DNA from: Apodemus sylvaticus
Lineage: Eukaryota; Chordata; Mammalia; Rodentia; Muridae
Length of the DNA: 64,000 nt
NCBI RefSeq assembly: GCF_947179515.1
Contig: NC_067477.1
Span: 71,800,801 to 71,864,800 of the forward strand
Reading direction: 5' to 3'
A model generated the notes under the pieces. That model saw only the letters and a list, made by a program, of their open reading frames with translations. It did no database searches and had not been told where the DNA came from. This document shows, piece by piece, positions 30,389 through 42,905 of this stretch. Both the position numbers and the translations under genes were made by a program. How positions within the stretch are numbered: position 1 is the stretch's first letter; each line of letters opens with the position of its first letter.

Positions 30389-31950
30389 ACTGGGAGTTTA
30401 GAGGTCAGGTGGAGTGGGGGGTGGGGACATCCATGTGAAGACAGGTGGTGGGGAGGAGGTATGGGATGTGGAACAGTTGGAGGGTAGACAGGGTGGGGAA
30501 TAAAATATGGAATGTAAAAAATAAGTTAATTTAAAAAAAAGAACCATCATTAAAATTAAGATTGAAAAAATTAAAGTTAAAAGACCCACTCCTTTAAGCA
30601 CTCAGGAATTCCATAAAAACACTAAACGGATCAGTAATAATATATATGCAAAGGACCTGGCGCAAGCCTGTGCAGGGCCTGTGCATGCTGACTCATTCTC
30701 TGTGGGTTCTGCGCGCTTAGAGCATGTTGATTTAGAGGGCCTTGTTTTCTTGGTGTCCTACAATCCCTTTGGCGCTTATACTCTTTTGACCTATGGTTTT
30801 AAGGGGTTCCCTGGACCCTGAGAGGAGGAACCCATTTTGGGCTGAGAGTTCCCAGGTCTTTTGCTGTCTTCAAAAGGTCTGGCTGTGATTCTCTGTGTTT
30901 GTTCTCATCTGCTGTAGGAGGAGGCTTCTCTGGTGCTAGCTGTATAAAACACTGATCTATTAGTATAGCAGAAGGTCATTAAAATTCATTTTATTGCCAT
31001 ATATATTTTAAACATTACCCTCAGTTCCTGAGTTGTCTAGTCTCAGGCTCTTGGTCATCAAGCAGTGCTGGATTTCATCTCATGAATGGTTCTTACTTAA
31101 GTCAAATCAGACATTAGTTATTTTCAGAAGCTTTGTGACACCACTGCACTAATAATCTTTCAGGTAGAACACCACTGTAGATCAAAAGGTTTGTGGATGT
31201 AATGGTGTTTATGTTCTCTTTTAATAGCATATAGGGTAGCTTCTTGTGCCAAAAATGCTAGAATGTAGGAGTGTTAGCTCTATCTAGACACAGGCTTGAC
31301 TTCCCCATGTTCAATAAGTTGCATGAGTATTGTCTTCAGCAATGGTGCCTGCCATCAGTTTGTGAAGAACAATCTATAGTCTTGATAATAGCTTGAGTTA
31401 TTAGGGGATTCCCATGGAACCCCTTTCGTCAACAGTTCAATTAGATGTATCCTAATCCCTGGACTGGTTGCTTTCATTTGGTATCAAAAGATGGGCAGTT
31501 GGGACTCTGTCTTCCCATTATTTGGCAACTTCATTTAGGTTGTATATATATATAATGTGAAGCTTCTACTGTATTGTTTCAATGCTACCCCTCCAACGGC
31601 CTTTAATTTTAGCCTTCTCTCCCTGTTTGTATTTTCTTGTCCCCCTTGATCCTGTCCCTTCCTTTCCAACCCTACTTGATCTTCCTGTTGTAGCCTCCAA
31701 CCATTTCTATCTATTTTATTTCCCTTTATTAAAGAGATCTCTCTGTCTCCCTTAGTCCCTTACTATATACCTCACCTCTGTAGTTCTATGGAATTGTAGC
31801 TTGGGTATCATTGACCTAACATCTAATATTCACATATAAGTGAATACATACCATAATCTCTCTCTCTGTCTGGGATATCCTACTCAGGACGACCTTTTTT
31901 TCTAGTTCTATCTATGTATCTGTGAATTCTATGCTTTTATTTTCTTTAAT

Positions 31951-32429
31951 GACTCCGTGAGAGTAAGTTGGGGAGATAGACAACAAACACATAAGACAAT
32001 AATTTCAAGAGCCATATCTATTTGCAATCCCAGGAACCTATAAGCTGAGAAGTAATGCTATGTATGACTGAGATATGCCTTTTCAGTGGTCACCAGCATC
32101 TAAATACCAACTGGATTCAAGTCTAAATATATCATCACTAAAAGTAGTAGAAAGCACTTCAGTTGTGTGGGCTCATCATTCAACTATTTTGGAATAAATG
32201 GTCTACTTAGGCTGGGTTTATATAATATCACATTAACTCACTGGAAAATGGAAAATTGGGTCAATCACCTAGTTATTTTGATACCGAATGCAAAGTCATC
32301 AAATGTCCATTTTGAGTTTTAAGCATAAACCACTGAAAGCCATTATTTGTGTTATGTATAGACAATAAATACTTCTAAGATCCCTGGTCCAATAATAATA
32401 TGACATCAATTAGTATCCTTCTTATGTCA
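31951..32429. other. Unique non-coding DNA
   Basis: No gene or repeat is recognised. Confidence 0.4.
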
Positions 32430-32540
32430 TGCATAATGATATATTTTAGAATCTTAAATATATTATATTATTTAACCTCTATAACAACCTTAGAAGGCAA
32501 ACCTACTTTATCTACTTCAGAAATGAATACTGGGAAGCAC
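32430..32540 (-). mobile_element. MIR-like SINE relic, antisense
   Basis: 'ttatttaacctctataacaa' and 'ccttagaaggcaaacctac' match the antisense MIR 'catttaatcctcacaacaaccctatgaggtaggtact' region. It is diverged and the ends are uncertain. Confidence 0.5.
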
Positions 32541-35470
32541 ATTTATGTTTCTTCTATATTAAAGTATGATTTTATATTCAACACAATGAATATTCTCTTA
32601 TGTTGTTCAAAGAATGTTAGAAAATAGACCAATTAATTAGGTCCCATCATATGCTCTTGTTGCTTTATGTTTTAAAATTAGAGAGTAAAAAGTGAATTTA
32701 GAAAAATAGCTTAGATATCTAGGAAACTGAGGTCACTCAGGCAAATTAAGTCATCAATATATTAAGACCCTTCATGTTGAATTTCCTATTACCTGTTATC
32801 CTATTCTATCTTGAGACTTCAGAGGTACATTTTAAACCTCATTTAGATTTCATGAAGTTGTAACTTAGGAGTGTGCCGTGGCTGAATACTGAGTGGGGCA
32901 GTTTAGTCTATCAGCCAGCATCACCCTTAAAAAGGTACATTATTGAGAGAAGTTATGCTACTTACAGCCAACCCTTTGCCATCTCATGCACAGAAGTTAT
33001 GAAATTCAATGAGCCTGGAAGAAAAATAGAAATGAACAATAATCAGTCAATAAGCGATGTGAGAGCAAGGACATGGAAGGGAAGAACTGATGTGCTCTCA
33101 TTCCTCTTTTGTGATGAGGGTAGAGGTGGTGAGCCAAGTGTGAGTGTGCATGTAAGTCGTTTGACACACATCATTAACTCCATCTTTAACTCCAGTCTGT
33201 TGCCTTCTTGATTCATAAAAGAAAAAATCCTGATAGATGAGGCTTCCTTTAAAGTTTTCAGCTCCGATAACAGCTACAAAGTTTTCTTCCCACGGTCTGC
33301 AGGGCTATACTTGAGACATTGTTCTGGAAGTCACATTTCATCTCTAATTAAGCACGAGGGCAATGCTGGGTATAGAAACTCAGGTAGCACATTTACACTT
33401 ATGCAAGATGGCAGGTAATCATGGCTTCTGAGACCTGTATGTTGGTCATGGAGATAGGAAAAATAGTAATTGCAAAAAGTGTATTCATAAAGTGAGTCTT
33501 AGGAGCAGAAGGCAAAGGTAAAAGTAAAAGAGAAGAGAATGAAGAGAATTTTCCATGGACAGTGAAAACATTTCAGGAAGAACACTCAAAGACTCTTTTG
33601 GTTTTGAGGCTAAGAACATTTATCTAAAGTTTCTAGCCAGGGAGGGTGGTGTTTGAAACTGCTTACCTAGCAAGAGAGCCACAGAAGGTACTGCCCATAG
33701 ACTGAGCCCCTTTGGTAAACATTGCTTTCCAGCTCTATAGTCTGTGAGATCCAGGCATCAACTTATACCACAAAGATAAAAATGATGAACACAGATAGGG
33801 TTGTTTAGAACTTTGATGCAACTTATTATAATGGTGCAGATCAGCCTTAAAATGAGAGGGGCTGCTGGTGCCAGCCTGCTGGACAGCAAGATTGTCCAGG
33901 TGCATCTGAGCTTCTTTTGCCAAAAGATTTATCAACTGCTAATGGAAAAGAACAGACAGGAAGTCTAAGTAAGGTCATCAAATAATGTTTTAAGTTCTTT
34001 TCCATTACAAAACTAACTCAGTGATCTATCTATAGACATTGACTCTGCTTTGATTGGATTAACTTTTGCCAAATGTTGTCATCTTTGACTCACTGTTATT
34101 ATCCAAGGCTGCAATTCTTCCATGATAGGAACGTGCTCTTTTTGGTGAGATAAATGTTCTTTTTTTGGTATTCCCAGCTCCACGCCCTGCTCTCTAGCCT
34201 TTTATTCTTCTCACTATTTTTCTAAGCATGGAGTTCAACCACTGGAGATTGCACTGACATCTAACTGCAATCATCGACTTTGGAGGATGGAAATAATTAA
34301 ACTAGATTATATTCATATTTCATATCTTTTTATAACTTCATATACTTTAATACACCCACAGCGACAGGTAAAAGTGAGTCAAGATTTCCATAAAGAGACA
34401 TTTCACCTTGTATCTAATTGAAAATGCAAAATAAGAAGTGAGCTTCAGTAAGGAAGCCACATTGGAGCCGAAGCCCTGGCATACAAATGAGTTTGTGCCT
34501 CAGAAAAGAAATACACAAATGAAGCTATTATTCAATGTTACAAAACCTCTTCCTTTTATGTTTGCTGGGTCTCTGAGAAAGGAAGGAATATTTACTAGTT
34601 GTGAGTTTGTACAGACTGTTCATTGTTCAGGGTTTCAGTGTTCTCAACCATGAAATGAAGAGTTTTCGAGTTCCATGATCGTATCTTATGAATATAAATG
34701 TTCTACACAAGAGATGCAAGCCTTGGATGGGAGTGTCTCAGAAGATGCCCCTCACATTTTGCTGGCTCTGTTTTTCTTCTGTGGCAGTGGTAGAAATATC
34801 TATGTCTCAGCAAAATGGAATCACTCACCCCAGCACAAAACTTGATCATGTTCCTGAAGCAGCATGATAAATGACCTCCAAGACAATTTATACATTTATA
34901 CTCAAAGTGAGTTTTTCTGAAGGCAGCACTAGTCACCATTAACATGTGTTATTACTCGAAGTGAGTCACACTAACGTTTGGAAAGTTCAGATAAAAGCAA
35001 GGCCAGCTCATGAACCATCTATCTTAGGAGTGGTTTGGGACATTCAGCACCTTATTATGAAGGCATTGAACATTTTAAAGGGGACAAAAAGCTATCAGGA
35101 ATCTTTATGGAGAAAATGAGTACTGAGAAACAAATGATTCAATGTGTATGATTAAGAGAAAACTCTGTCATAGAATAGGAAGCAAATGGTGAGATGACAG
35201 CACACAGGCAATACCACCAGCCTAGATGCTACAGAGTCTGGGCAGGAGATGAAAGGGAAACTGAGGCAGGATCAGTGGAGGTTGAAAAAGGGGGATGAAC
35301 TCCCCAGTATCTTTTGGTGAGATCCACCAGTGTTTAGCTCTGTGAAGATTTATTGGGAAAAGGCTCAGCTTTTTATACTGGGATATTGAAGAGATGGTAG
35401 ACGTTATGTAGAGAAAATAACAAACTTGATTTTCTCAAGGGTGAATGAAGATATACTGGGAACTGGATCA
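32541..35470. other. Long unique non-coding block
   Basis: About 2.9 kb with no gene and no firm repeat. Short frames at 32873-33211 and 35404-35781 have no recognisable domain. Confidence 0.45.
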
Positions 35471-35544
35471 GATGATGTATACAGGGAAGAGCAGATATGC
35501 TCCCTTTGATGATGTATATAGAGAAGAGCAGATATGCTCACTTT
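35471..35544. repeat. 37-base tandem duplication, two copies
   Basis: Unit 1 (35471-35507) and unit 2 (35508-35544) both start gatgatgtata and share 'gaagagcagatatgctc', differing at 3 of 37 positions. It is directly adjacent and in phase, so a recent local tandem duplication. Confidence 0.92.
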
Positions 35545-35807
35545 GAATGGAGTGGAAAAGGAATTGATGGAGAGAGGGGAGTCCTTGTAGATATGGTTGT
35601 GGGCTTTATGCCGTTTCCTTTCTGCTACTCTTGGCTTTCTCAGCTGATTGAGTGGAGAAATACTCAATCCTTTTGGGGCTGAGGGCATGGGAGAAACAGA
35701 TGATAAGCTGTGGGATGAGCCAGTGCCACGGTTTCCCTGTATCCCTGTGCCAAACAGAATTTCTGATAAACTTTCAGCCATTATTTAATCACTGTAGTTC
35801 TAGAATA
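35545..35807. other. Unique non-coding DNA
   Basis: No repeat or gene is recognised. Confidence 0.35.
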
Positions 35808-35811
35808 AACA

Positions 35812-35861
<50 letters not shown>

Positions 35862-35874
35862 TGCACATGCACAC
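35808..35874. repeat. (CA)n microsatellite, imperfect ends
   Basis: A perfect AC run in the centre, with cat and gca interruptions on both sides. Confidence 0.95.
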
Positions 35875-38819
35875 AATCACACAATTAGATGGTATGATGA
35901 AGAAACTTTTTCACAATAGACTTTTTTGAGTAAAAAACAAAATTGATGTTTTGCCAGAATGTGGAATTTAATCTTTGTCACAAAGGCAGAAATGCTTGAG
36001 GAAGTAGTGATGTTACAAGAAATAATTCATATCCTAGTGAAGTTGTTCTTTTCTCTGCCCCCTTGAGGGAGAGTTATATCCTTTTTGGATGTTGGTGAAC
36101 TCCTTTTTGTGTGGATGATCAGGTGCTGATTTTATTTAGTTCTTTAAAAAGACTCTCATTCTTGAAAACATGCTTTAATTTTACAGTCTTCAAGATTAAT
36201 ATATTATGATGTTTGTGCATAAAATAAGCAGAAATGGTGCACACTATGTTCCCCACTTAAATCAAATGGAAAATAATTCAACTAAGTTATTCCTTCAATC
36301 AGAAGGTGAATGATGTAGGGATGCTCATGTGCAAATGGCAGCTTCGCTACTGATGAGTAAATGCTGATAATAGTTAAAGACCCAAGTTTTTGAATGAAGG
36401 AGTGGAATAAAGTTTTTAAAGCTATTATTAATTTTTTAATATGCCGTATGGTTTAACTACCATAAATATGCATGCTTTCATTTCTTCTTCTCAGCCTCCA
36501 GACTGTATTCCAAGGCACTACCCTAAGGTTTCAATATTCTGATATTTTGTAACTTGTTTGCAAAAATTAAGATATAATATTCCCTATCCTATTTATCATA
36601 TATGGTCCCTGAGTACAGAATTATTTACCATCAATAAAGCTTTGTGATTCAATGTGTATTAAGAGGATGTGGACCATTATTCATCCCATCAAGATTTTTA
36701 TTTTGGTCATGTATGCACAGGAGAATTCTTAGAGGAGGAGTTGTTTTCAGCTAGCCGCCTGTCCAGTTTAGCCATGCCCCACCTCAGAGCCAGGTTTGCG
36801 TTTTTGATCACTTTCAGAAGGATTGAACTCAAAGGGCATTTACTCCATGCTTCCTATGTCACAGTCACTTATCTAGCTAGCTGGGAGGATTCTGAGATGA
36901 AAAAGAGTCATTTACTGCCTGCGTGAACCTCTATTTAGGAGTGAGTAGGCTGGAGGTAGATAGATGCTCAATGACTGTTATGTGCAGAGTGAACATCATA
37001 AAGGAATCAAAGGTGATGGCTCATAAAAACACTGCCACAAAGCACCAACAATGCCATGAGAATCTTCTTTATATCTGTTATGATAGGAAATAAAAGGACA
37101 GAGGACATGGTCATCCCAAAGTCTCCACAAGAATAAAACAGCAAAAAAAAAAAAAAAAAAAAGAGAGAGATCTATTTTTTTTTTAGTTCAAATCTGTTAA
37201 ATAGGCTTCCATTTTGCTGTTAAAATGCCTGTTCTTCTGCCTGAGTTTGAGAGACGCAGTGAGACCAGTGGTGGGCTTGACTTCAGTATTGTGTTCAGAT
37301 GCCCGGTCTGAGCTGGGGACCCAGGGGACTTGCTCTTCTTGTCTGAAATTTAAGTGCTGAAGATGTGGAGTAGTTGATAGTACTTTGTTTCTGATGGTGA
37401 TGCTTACTAGAGTAAAGTGGTGGAGTCATTTCTAGCGTCGTCTACCCACCACTGAGTGAATGGGTTGTACCCATTACCAACTTGACTTGTCACTGTGATT
37501 CGCAGCTTTTTGTGGTTCCCAAGGGAAGAAATAACATACTTTTATCTCTTGCTTTGGCTGTGTGATTAGATCACAAACTTTGTAGAGCTGACTTGTTAGT
37601 CCAATGATTCTTTTGATCTGATAGGCACAGATCAGCTTTGAGGGCTCCTGAAAGAAGTTTGCGGGACTAGGAGTCCTAGATGCATACTAGGAGATTCATA
37701 TTTAAAAAAAAAAAACCAAGCCAAAAAAATGTTAAATGCGTCTGTGTGGATATTACATGTAGTTAGGCCTGAGAAGCAAAGTGTGGGGCCCAGTGCAGGC
37801 CCCTTGTCCCCGCTGTGTTCTGAAAGCCTTTTACTGTGGTTCACAACTGGTGAATCTCTAAGCTAGAATGCATGGCTTAGTAAGCAAAACTGCCCTAGGA
37901 AGAATGAGCCAGCATATTTTGTGCTCTATAAAAATTATACAATTTTTTTTTACAAGCTATCATTTTGTCAGCATCCTTTTATCTACCAATGGACAAATAT
38001 CTCTTGGGTAGCTTATACATATGGCAGCTACTGCCCAAAGATGACTCTATAAACCCATGAGCAAACCTTTCCTCTACTAATAAGAAGTGGTATTCAGGAT
38101 GGTTGAAAGTATGTCAGCTTTAGATCAGAAAATCCCCCAGCTGCCAGCCAGTCCAGTCTCCAACATGAGAAGGAGGTTACTTTGAACTCTCTGGCCATGA
38201 CCCCATTTTTTGATGATGCCATCCACCTGGGTGATTTTCCTCTATGTCAACATAAGCACCACCATCCAAAATGCTTGTTCTGGGCTGGAGGGACATGGTA
38301 GCCCTAGAGCTTTTCTCCAAGCACATGGGCAGTTGGTTCCATTTGCAGAAATCCCATTATCCTGCGTGGCCCAGCCCAGCTTCTAGTCATCAAGCTTATA
38401 AGCACTGCTCACTTTTGTGACTCCTTGTGCTATCAATGTGAATGAATCGGAGATCTTGTTAGTTCTTTCAAAGTCAAAGGAGTCTATTGGAAAATTCAAC
38501 ATATTTCTACTAAAAACAACTACCATGGAAAGACAAAGGATAAGCCAAGTGTGGCGATTACCTATAGGCCTGATCTGTTATTTCCCTTGGGTGGTTTTAG
38601 GGAAGCTGCTTGTGTATATATCAGTATACAACTTTATGACTGGGAGAAAGGTCACCATAAAGACAATGTTCCCTTTATGAGAAAAAAAATCAGATCAACA
38701 TAAAAACTTAAACCCTAGGTAACTAGAATGATCTTGAATTTTAGAGAACCTTGAACTGCTTTTGAAGGGATTTCAAGGTGCTGATGTTTGGATATTGCCA
38801 AGAGGTTAGTGCAAGTGTC
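35875..38819. other. Long unique non-coding block with a poly(A) run
   Basis: No gene or firm interspersed repeat over 2.9 kb. A 20-base A run sits at 37143-37162, about 9 bases after an aataaa, and is followed by gagagaga. T/A runs lie at 37173 and 37704. Frames are short and featureless. Confidence 0.45.
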
Positions 38820-39420
38820 ATTTCATTTAAAAACATTATTTTTGAACTCAAAGATAATTTAATCACTAAATGGCAATTTGGTCCAATAAGAAGTAAGGCG
38901 GTATCAGCATGGATTTCAAAAACCTGCTAAGAACTATAAATATAGCCTGCAATATTTTGCAATATCTGAAGTGTTTGGCCTAATGTTGAGCATGCTCCAT
39001 TGTTCAAACCAGCTGTGTTCTTTCACTCTTTCATTTCTATAAAGCTAGGATAAAGGCTGTCAAAGCAAGCGCGGCGGCAGCAGCAGACTTTCAGGCTGAA
39101 AAGTTCTGTGTACACAGTACATAGCAATCTCAAGATGGAACTTTGAATGTTTCAAACCAGAACAAAATCCTCATCTAATTATAAGTGAACTATATTAAGC
39201 ACAAAAGGCAATTTCAAATTATACTGAAGAAAGTTACATTTTACTCTTTGCTTTCAAAATGCATTTATCGCAATTTCACAAACTAATTGCAAATTCATTT
39301 TGCTTAATTTTCTTAGGTTATTTCTTTTATTGCTTTCAAGTGCTCTGCGTATTTCTGAAACACCAGAATCCATAAGAGATTTAGAGGGCTTTTTTTGTTT
39401 TGCTGTTATTTTGTATTTAG
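38820..39420. promoter_or_regulatory. Motif-rich unique block, candidate conserved non-coding element
   Basis: Repeat-free sequence with a local GC/CpG spike (agcgcggcggcagcagcag near 39068-39087) followed by A+T-rich sequence with homeodomain/POU-like strings (ctaattgcaaattcattt near 39283-39300; 'atttatcgcaattt'). The composition resembles developmental enhancers, but there is no direct proof here. Confidence 0.25.
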
Positions 39421-40175
39421 AATTATGGAATAGGAAAATTTCCTCCATTTCTTATTTCTGGATTAATATGGTGACCACCAAACTGGTTACATTTATTATA
39501 GACATACTCAAAATAAAGAGAGAAAAGCTTACCAGTGATGAACACATTCAGAAAATGGGATCTTGAGAAAGATTTTAGGCTTTCTTTCAGAGGTAAGCTC
39601 ACATGTAGCTGTGTGTGTCTATCTTCCATAGATACTCATATGGTTGCAGATGTTTATATAACTTGCTTGGGTTGTGAGGTAGAGGAGGCTGCCCATTAAC
39701 TGTAGCAAGTGGTACATGGAAGGCTAAGCTATTTGCTCTGCTTACTGTAGTTCTAGTCTGTTTCCCCTGATTACTTTCTTTGCTTGGGATGAAGCAATTT
39801 TAAACTAAATTTTCCACATTGTATAGCTAAGAATGCATTGTTCTTGCATTGTTATCAAGGTTGATAGAGAGTTGCAAGTATGGTTTGGGGTCTGCAGATT
39901 CACAAGGCACTTTGAGGTAGAGTGAGTTACCAGTTCATAAGTGTCCTAAGTCAGTGGGAAGTGTCAAGCCCTAAAGAAGAGTCTGCACTTTAGTCATGTA
40001 TGTGTGAGCACATTCGAGGGATGGAAGGAGAAGGAACTGTAGGAGGGAAATAAGTTCAGTATTTTTTTCCTGTATTGTGGTGGAGTAAACAGCTACTGTA
40101 ACCGAATTTTCTAGACCACATATTTATTCTGATTAGCGTGTATTCCTCTGATTGAGTAAATTGTTTATGTGCTTG
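39421..40175. other. Unique non-coding DNA
   Basis: No repeat or gene is recognised. Confidence 0.35.
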
Positions 40176-40197
40176 TTAATTAATTAATTAATTAATT
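40176..40197. repeat. (TTAA)n short tandem repeat
   Basis: Five TTAA/TAAT units in a row. Confidence 0.9.
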
Positions 40198-41996
40198 TGG
40201 TGTGTGTGTATTTTACTGTGCAGTTTGTGAATTTAGTGGTTTTTGTTTGAGGGGCATGGATTGTAACCATAAGCTACATTTATATAATTCCTTTAATACT
40301 CTCATGATGAAAGGACCTAAAATACTTTGAAGTTTCTCTGAATAAATGTATGAGCTATAGGTATCTTTCCCAATGACCTGAAATATGATTTTGCTTTACA
40401 TTATAATACAGTCATTCTTAAAAGGTAGCCATGGGAAGTAAACGGGGTCATCTTTTTGACTGGAGCTAGATTATCCAAAGACTCAGAATCCAAAAGCAGT
40501 CATTTGAACCAAGGTGACAGGCAGATCTAATTGGTAATTATGTTGGCACCATCTCTACACTTTTGCTTGGTTCACCTCCTCATAGCCCATCAATTCTGCA
40601 CATAACCTGAAAAGTTTTCTTTTAAACTTTTAAATAAGATGACCTGTTTCTTCCATCTACTTAGTTTCCAGCTGAAGTTTGTGACTCTGCTTTTAATTAG
40701 CAACTGTTCTCTGGCTCTTGATGAAAGGATGGCTTTCTATTGTCCAAGTCATGGCAACCGCTCAGCTCAAAGATAGCATCACAGAGAATGGCTTGAAGGA
40801 GGCTCACAGAACAGTTAGGCAGGACAGTTGTTACCAGGATCCTCACAAATGTCAGAGGTCTAAGAAGTAAGTATAGCCCACAAAGCAGCAGTCTAGGCAG
40901 GCAGCCTTAAAGTGGCAAGGGGCTTCAGTTCTTGGCTGGAAGAGTCATTGGTTTTAAAACCATCGATCCAAGTCTCAATGAAGTGATTGCATTTCTTCCC
41001 TGGCATTCCTAGAAAACTCTTAAATTTTCATGACACAAGTCTATGCAATTGTGCCCTGTCACTAAGGCAGGAATAATGTATGCAACTAGTAACCATGGGC
41101 TCAGAAAGTGTTTGTTGTCTATGGTCTAATTCCTGTTCCTCTGGCAATTGATTGGGACTTTTTAATTGTTTTTGAATGTGGCAACACAGGCATGCAAAAA
41201 GACACGTAGACAAAAGTTTTGTTTCCTTATGCTTACCCCGTTCCCAAGTATGATGTTTTGTGAATCTTTTAAATATAATTTTGCTTTAAAACACATGGAC
41301 AGAAAAAAAGTGAGACTTTTCCAACACCCTGTCCATGTAACCAGCTTCTGCAGATGTAGAAGATAACACGTTTACAGATATGTGTGAGCTGCTGGATATG
41401 TGCAGTTACTCAAAGAACAGAGGCACTGGGGTCAGTACCAGGGAGAAACACATCCATGTGCCAAGTCTGGCTCTGACAGAGGACCTCATTCCTTCTCTGC
41501 ATCGCCCTGCTTCTCAGCCTTACTGTGAATTTCAAATGAAGATAGGAAGGAAACACCTGTTTCCAAACAGGGCAGCGGAGATGGCAATCAAGTAGCACCA
41601 GATGATGGCTGTCCTAGTGAAAGGCCGATGGTCATTTACTATCTGCACACTGGAGAGCTAACGCTAGATTTTTGGCATTGCCCAGTGTTCATATGAGTTG
41701 GAGCTCAGATATCCTCTAGCTTCCTGCCTGGATTTTGAGTCATAGCTAGTTTAGAAAGGCTGACTGAACTGAGCTCTCTGGGCTACACTAGAGGGGTTAA
41801 AAAAAAAAAAAGCCCTTTCCTTTGACCATAATCCTGGATCTGTTTGAGTCCACATTCCTAGCATTATCACTTGACTAAAGTGCTTACTACAAGATTTCAT
41901 TTAAACTAGCCCTCAAGTTACTTGAGATAAACAACAGAGGGAGAGAGTCACACAGAAGGGACACACAGGAGCTCACACACATGTACACACCTACAT

Positions 41997-41997
<1 letters not shown>
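40198..41997. other. Unique non-coding DNA
   Basis: No gene or firm repeat. An A12 run lies near 41800. Overlapping opposite-strand frames at 41380-41598 are not supported as coding. Confidence 0.4.

Positions 41998-42042
<45 letters not shown>
41998..42042. repeat. (CA)n microsatellite
   Basis: About 22 AC units, preceded by imperfect CA-rich DNA from 41950. Confidence 0.96.
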
Positions 42043-42044
<2 letters not shown>

Positions 42045-42799
42045 CAGGGGTGGAAATGATGCTTTTTTTTTCTGAGACATTCTGCAACTCATTTTGATTT
42101 TCAAAATAGCTTCCACTTATGAATTCTGAATTTCTGAAAAAAAAAGATGGCAAAGCAAGCGATTGCCATTTCGGCTTTCCCAGCAGCTCATGGTACTGGA
42201 AAAATCATGGAAGAGCAGCCACAAGGCAGGGTGGTCTTCTCTCTGTAATGATTGTCACAATGGGGTTATTTTATATGGATGTGTATCATCTGAACTGAAT
42301 CCCAGTAACTAAGCGATGGGGAATTCCTCCCGTGGTTTCTTGCTGAAAGCATTCTACCACAGAGCAGCGTAACATCCTAATTTTGTCTGCCATGAAACAA
42401 TATTAGAGCATATACACTGAGTTCTGTGATAGACATATCAGTCATACCATGATAGACAGATTGGGACTAGCCTTTACATAGTTTATAGGCAATCGATAAT
42501 GGTATGACACACACACAATCGTGTGTACATGACTTTCTGTGGGAAGTAGAGTGGAGAAGTAATGTAATGAGCATGATCTGGGAAGCCTAAACATGTCCAC
42601 TGAATCACCAGAGAATGTTTTCTCAAGACTGACTTTTATGGGTAGCCTCAAGACACATTTATAACAAATTTTAAGATGTAGAAATGAAGAAGGTGGTCTA
42701 AATTACACTTATAGGAACCAAATTGACTATGGCCAAGGGCAGTTCAGGAAACAGACACCAGCCAAGTGGTGAATACATAATAATGTTAATAACAGCTTA
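42043..42799. other. Unique non-coding DNA
   Basis: No repeat or gene is recognised. Confidence 0.35.
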
Positions 42800-42905
42800 A
42801 CTGTAGCATGACTGTAGTTTCACATCTTCTAATCCTTATATTATCACGTTGGATCTTTATAACAACCCTGGAAAGTAGGGCTAAAATTATTTAGAATGAA
42901 ATTAA
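42800..42905 (-). mobile_element. MIR-like SINE relic, antisense
   Basis: 'cacatcttctaatccttata' and 'ggatctttataacaaccctg' with 'gaaagtaggg' match the antisense MIR region 'tcatttaatcctcacaacaaccctatgaggtaggt'. Confidence 0.55.

Larger units (their letters stand above)
28403..30551 (+). mobile_element. Twin-primed (5'-inverted) L1 with target-site duplications
   Basis: It is flanked by 13-base duplications aagaaccgtcatt (28403-28415) and aagaaccatcatt (30539-30551), which differ by one transition. The left part (28416-29465) is L1 ORF2 in antisense. The right part (29466-30538) is sense, beginning with 'caggcaaatggatggaatta', the segment normally just downstream of the ORF2 sequence 'actactcagctatt' at the inverted edge, and running through the 3'UTR to a poly(A). 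Only about 20-25 bases of L1 are missing at the inversion junction, as is typical of twin priming. A B2 lies inside the 3'UTR. Confidence 0.92.
27728..30581 (+). mobile_element. LTR-like or retroposed insert (about 0.7 kb) split by a younger L1
   Basis: The two parts, 27728-28402 and 30552-30581, are bounded by the hexamer agaccc at 27722-27727 and 30582-30587. The old L1 reads straight through if one copy is removed, so this is a target-site duplication. The left edge begins TG; the right edge is A-rich and does not end in CA. A TATA box (tatataaag) lies at 28008-28016. Degenerate units of about 28 bases headed gctRaagcaRRca start at 27863, 27891 and near 27918, with a related one at 27782. 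A U3-like enhancer array followed by TATA suggests a solo LTR. A retroposed gene fragment is the alternative. Family not identified. Confidence 0.5.
27262..31950 (-). mobile_element. Old L1 (Lx-like) 3'UTR and ORF2 end, antisense, interrupted by nested inserts
   Basis: Three L1 pieces are colinear: 27262-27402 (3' terminus, 'ccttttattaaaaatag' onward), 27613-27727 ('ggagcccaagggaagtccca', 'agaaacagagaccc') and 30582-31950 ('agacccactcctttaagcac', 'caggaattccataaaaacac', 'gcaaaggacctggcgcaagc', 'ggccttgttttcttggtgtc', then ORF2-end antisense near 31870-31940). Together they total about 1.6 kb. A B3 and a larger composite insert separate them. This is the oldest layer of the nest. Confidence 0.85.
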
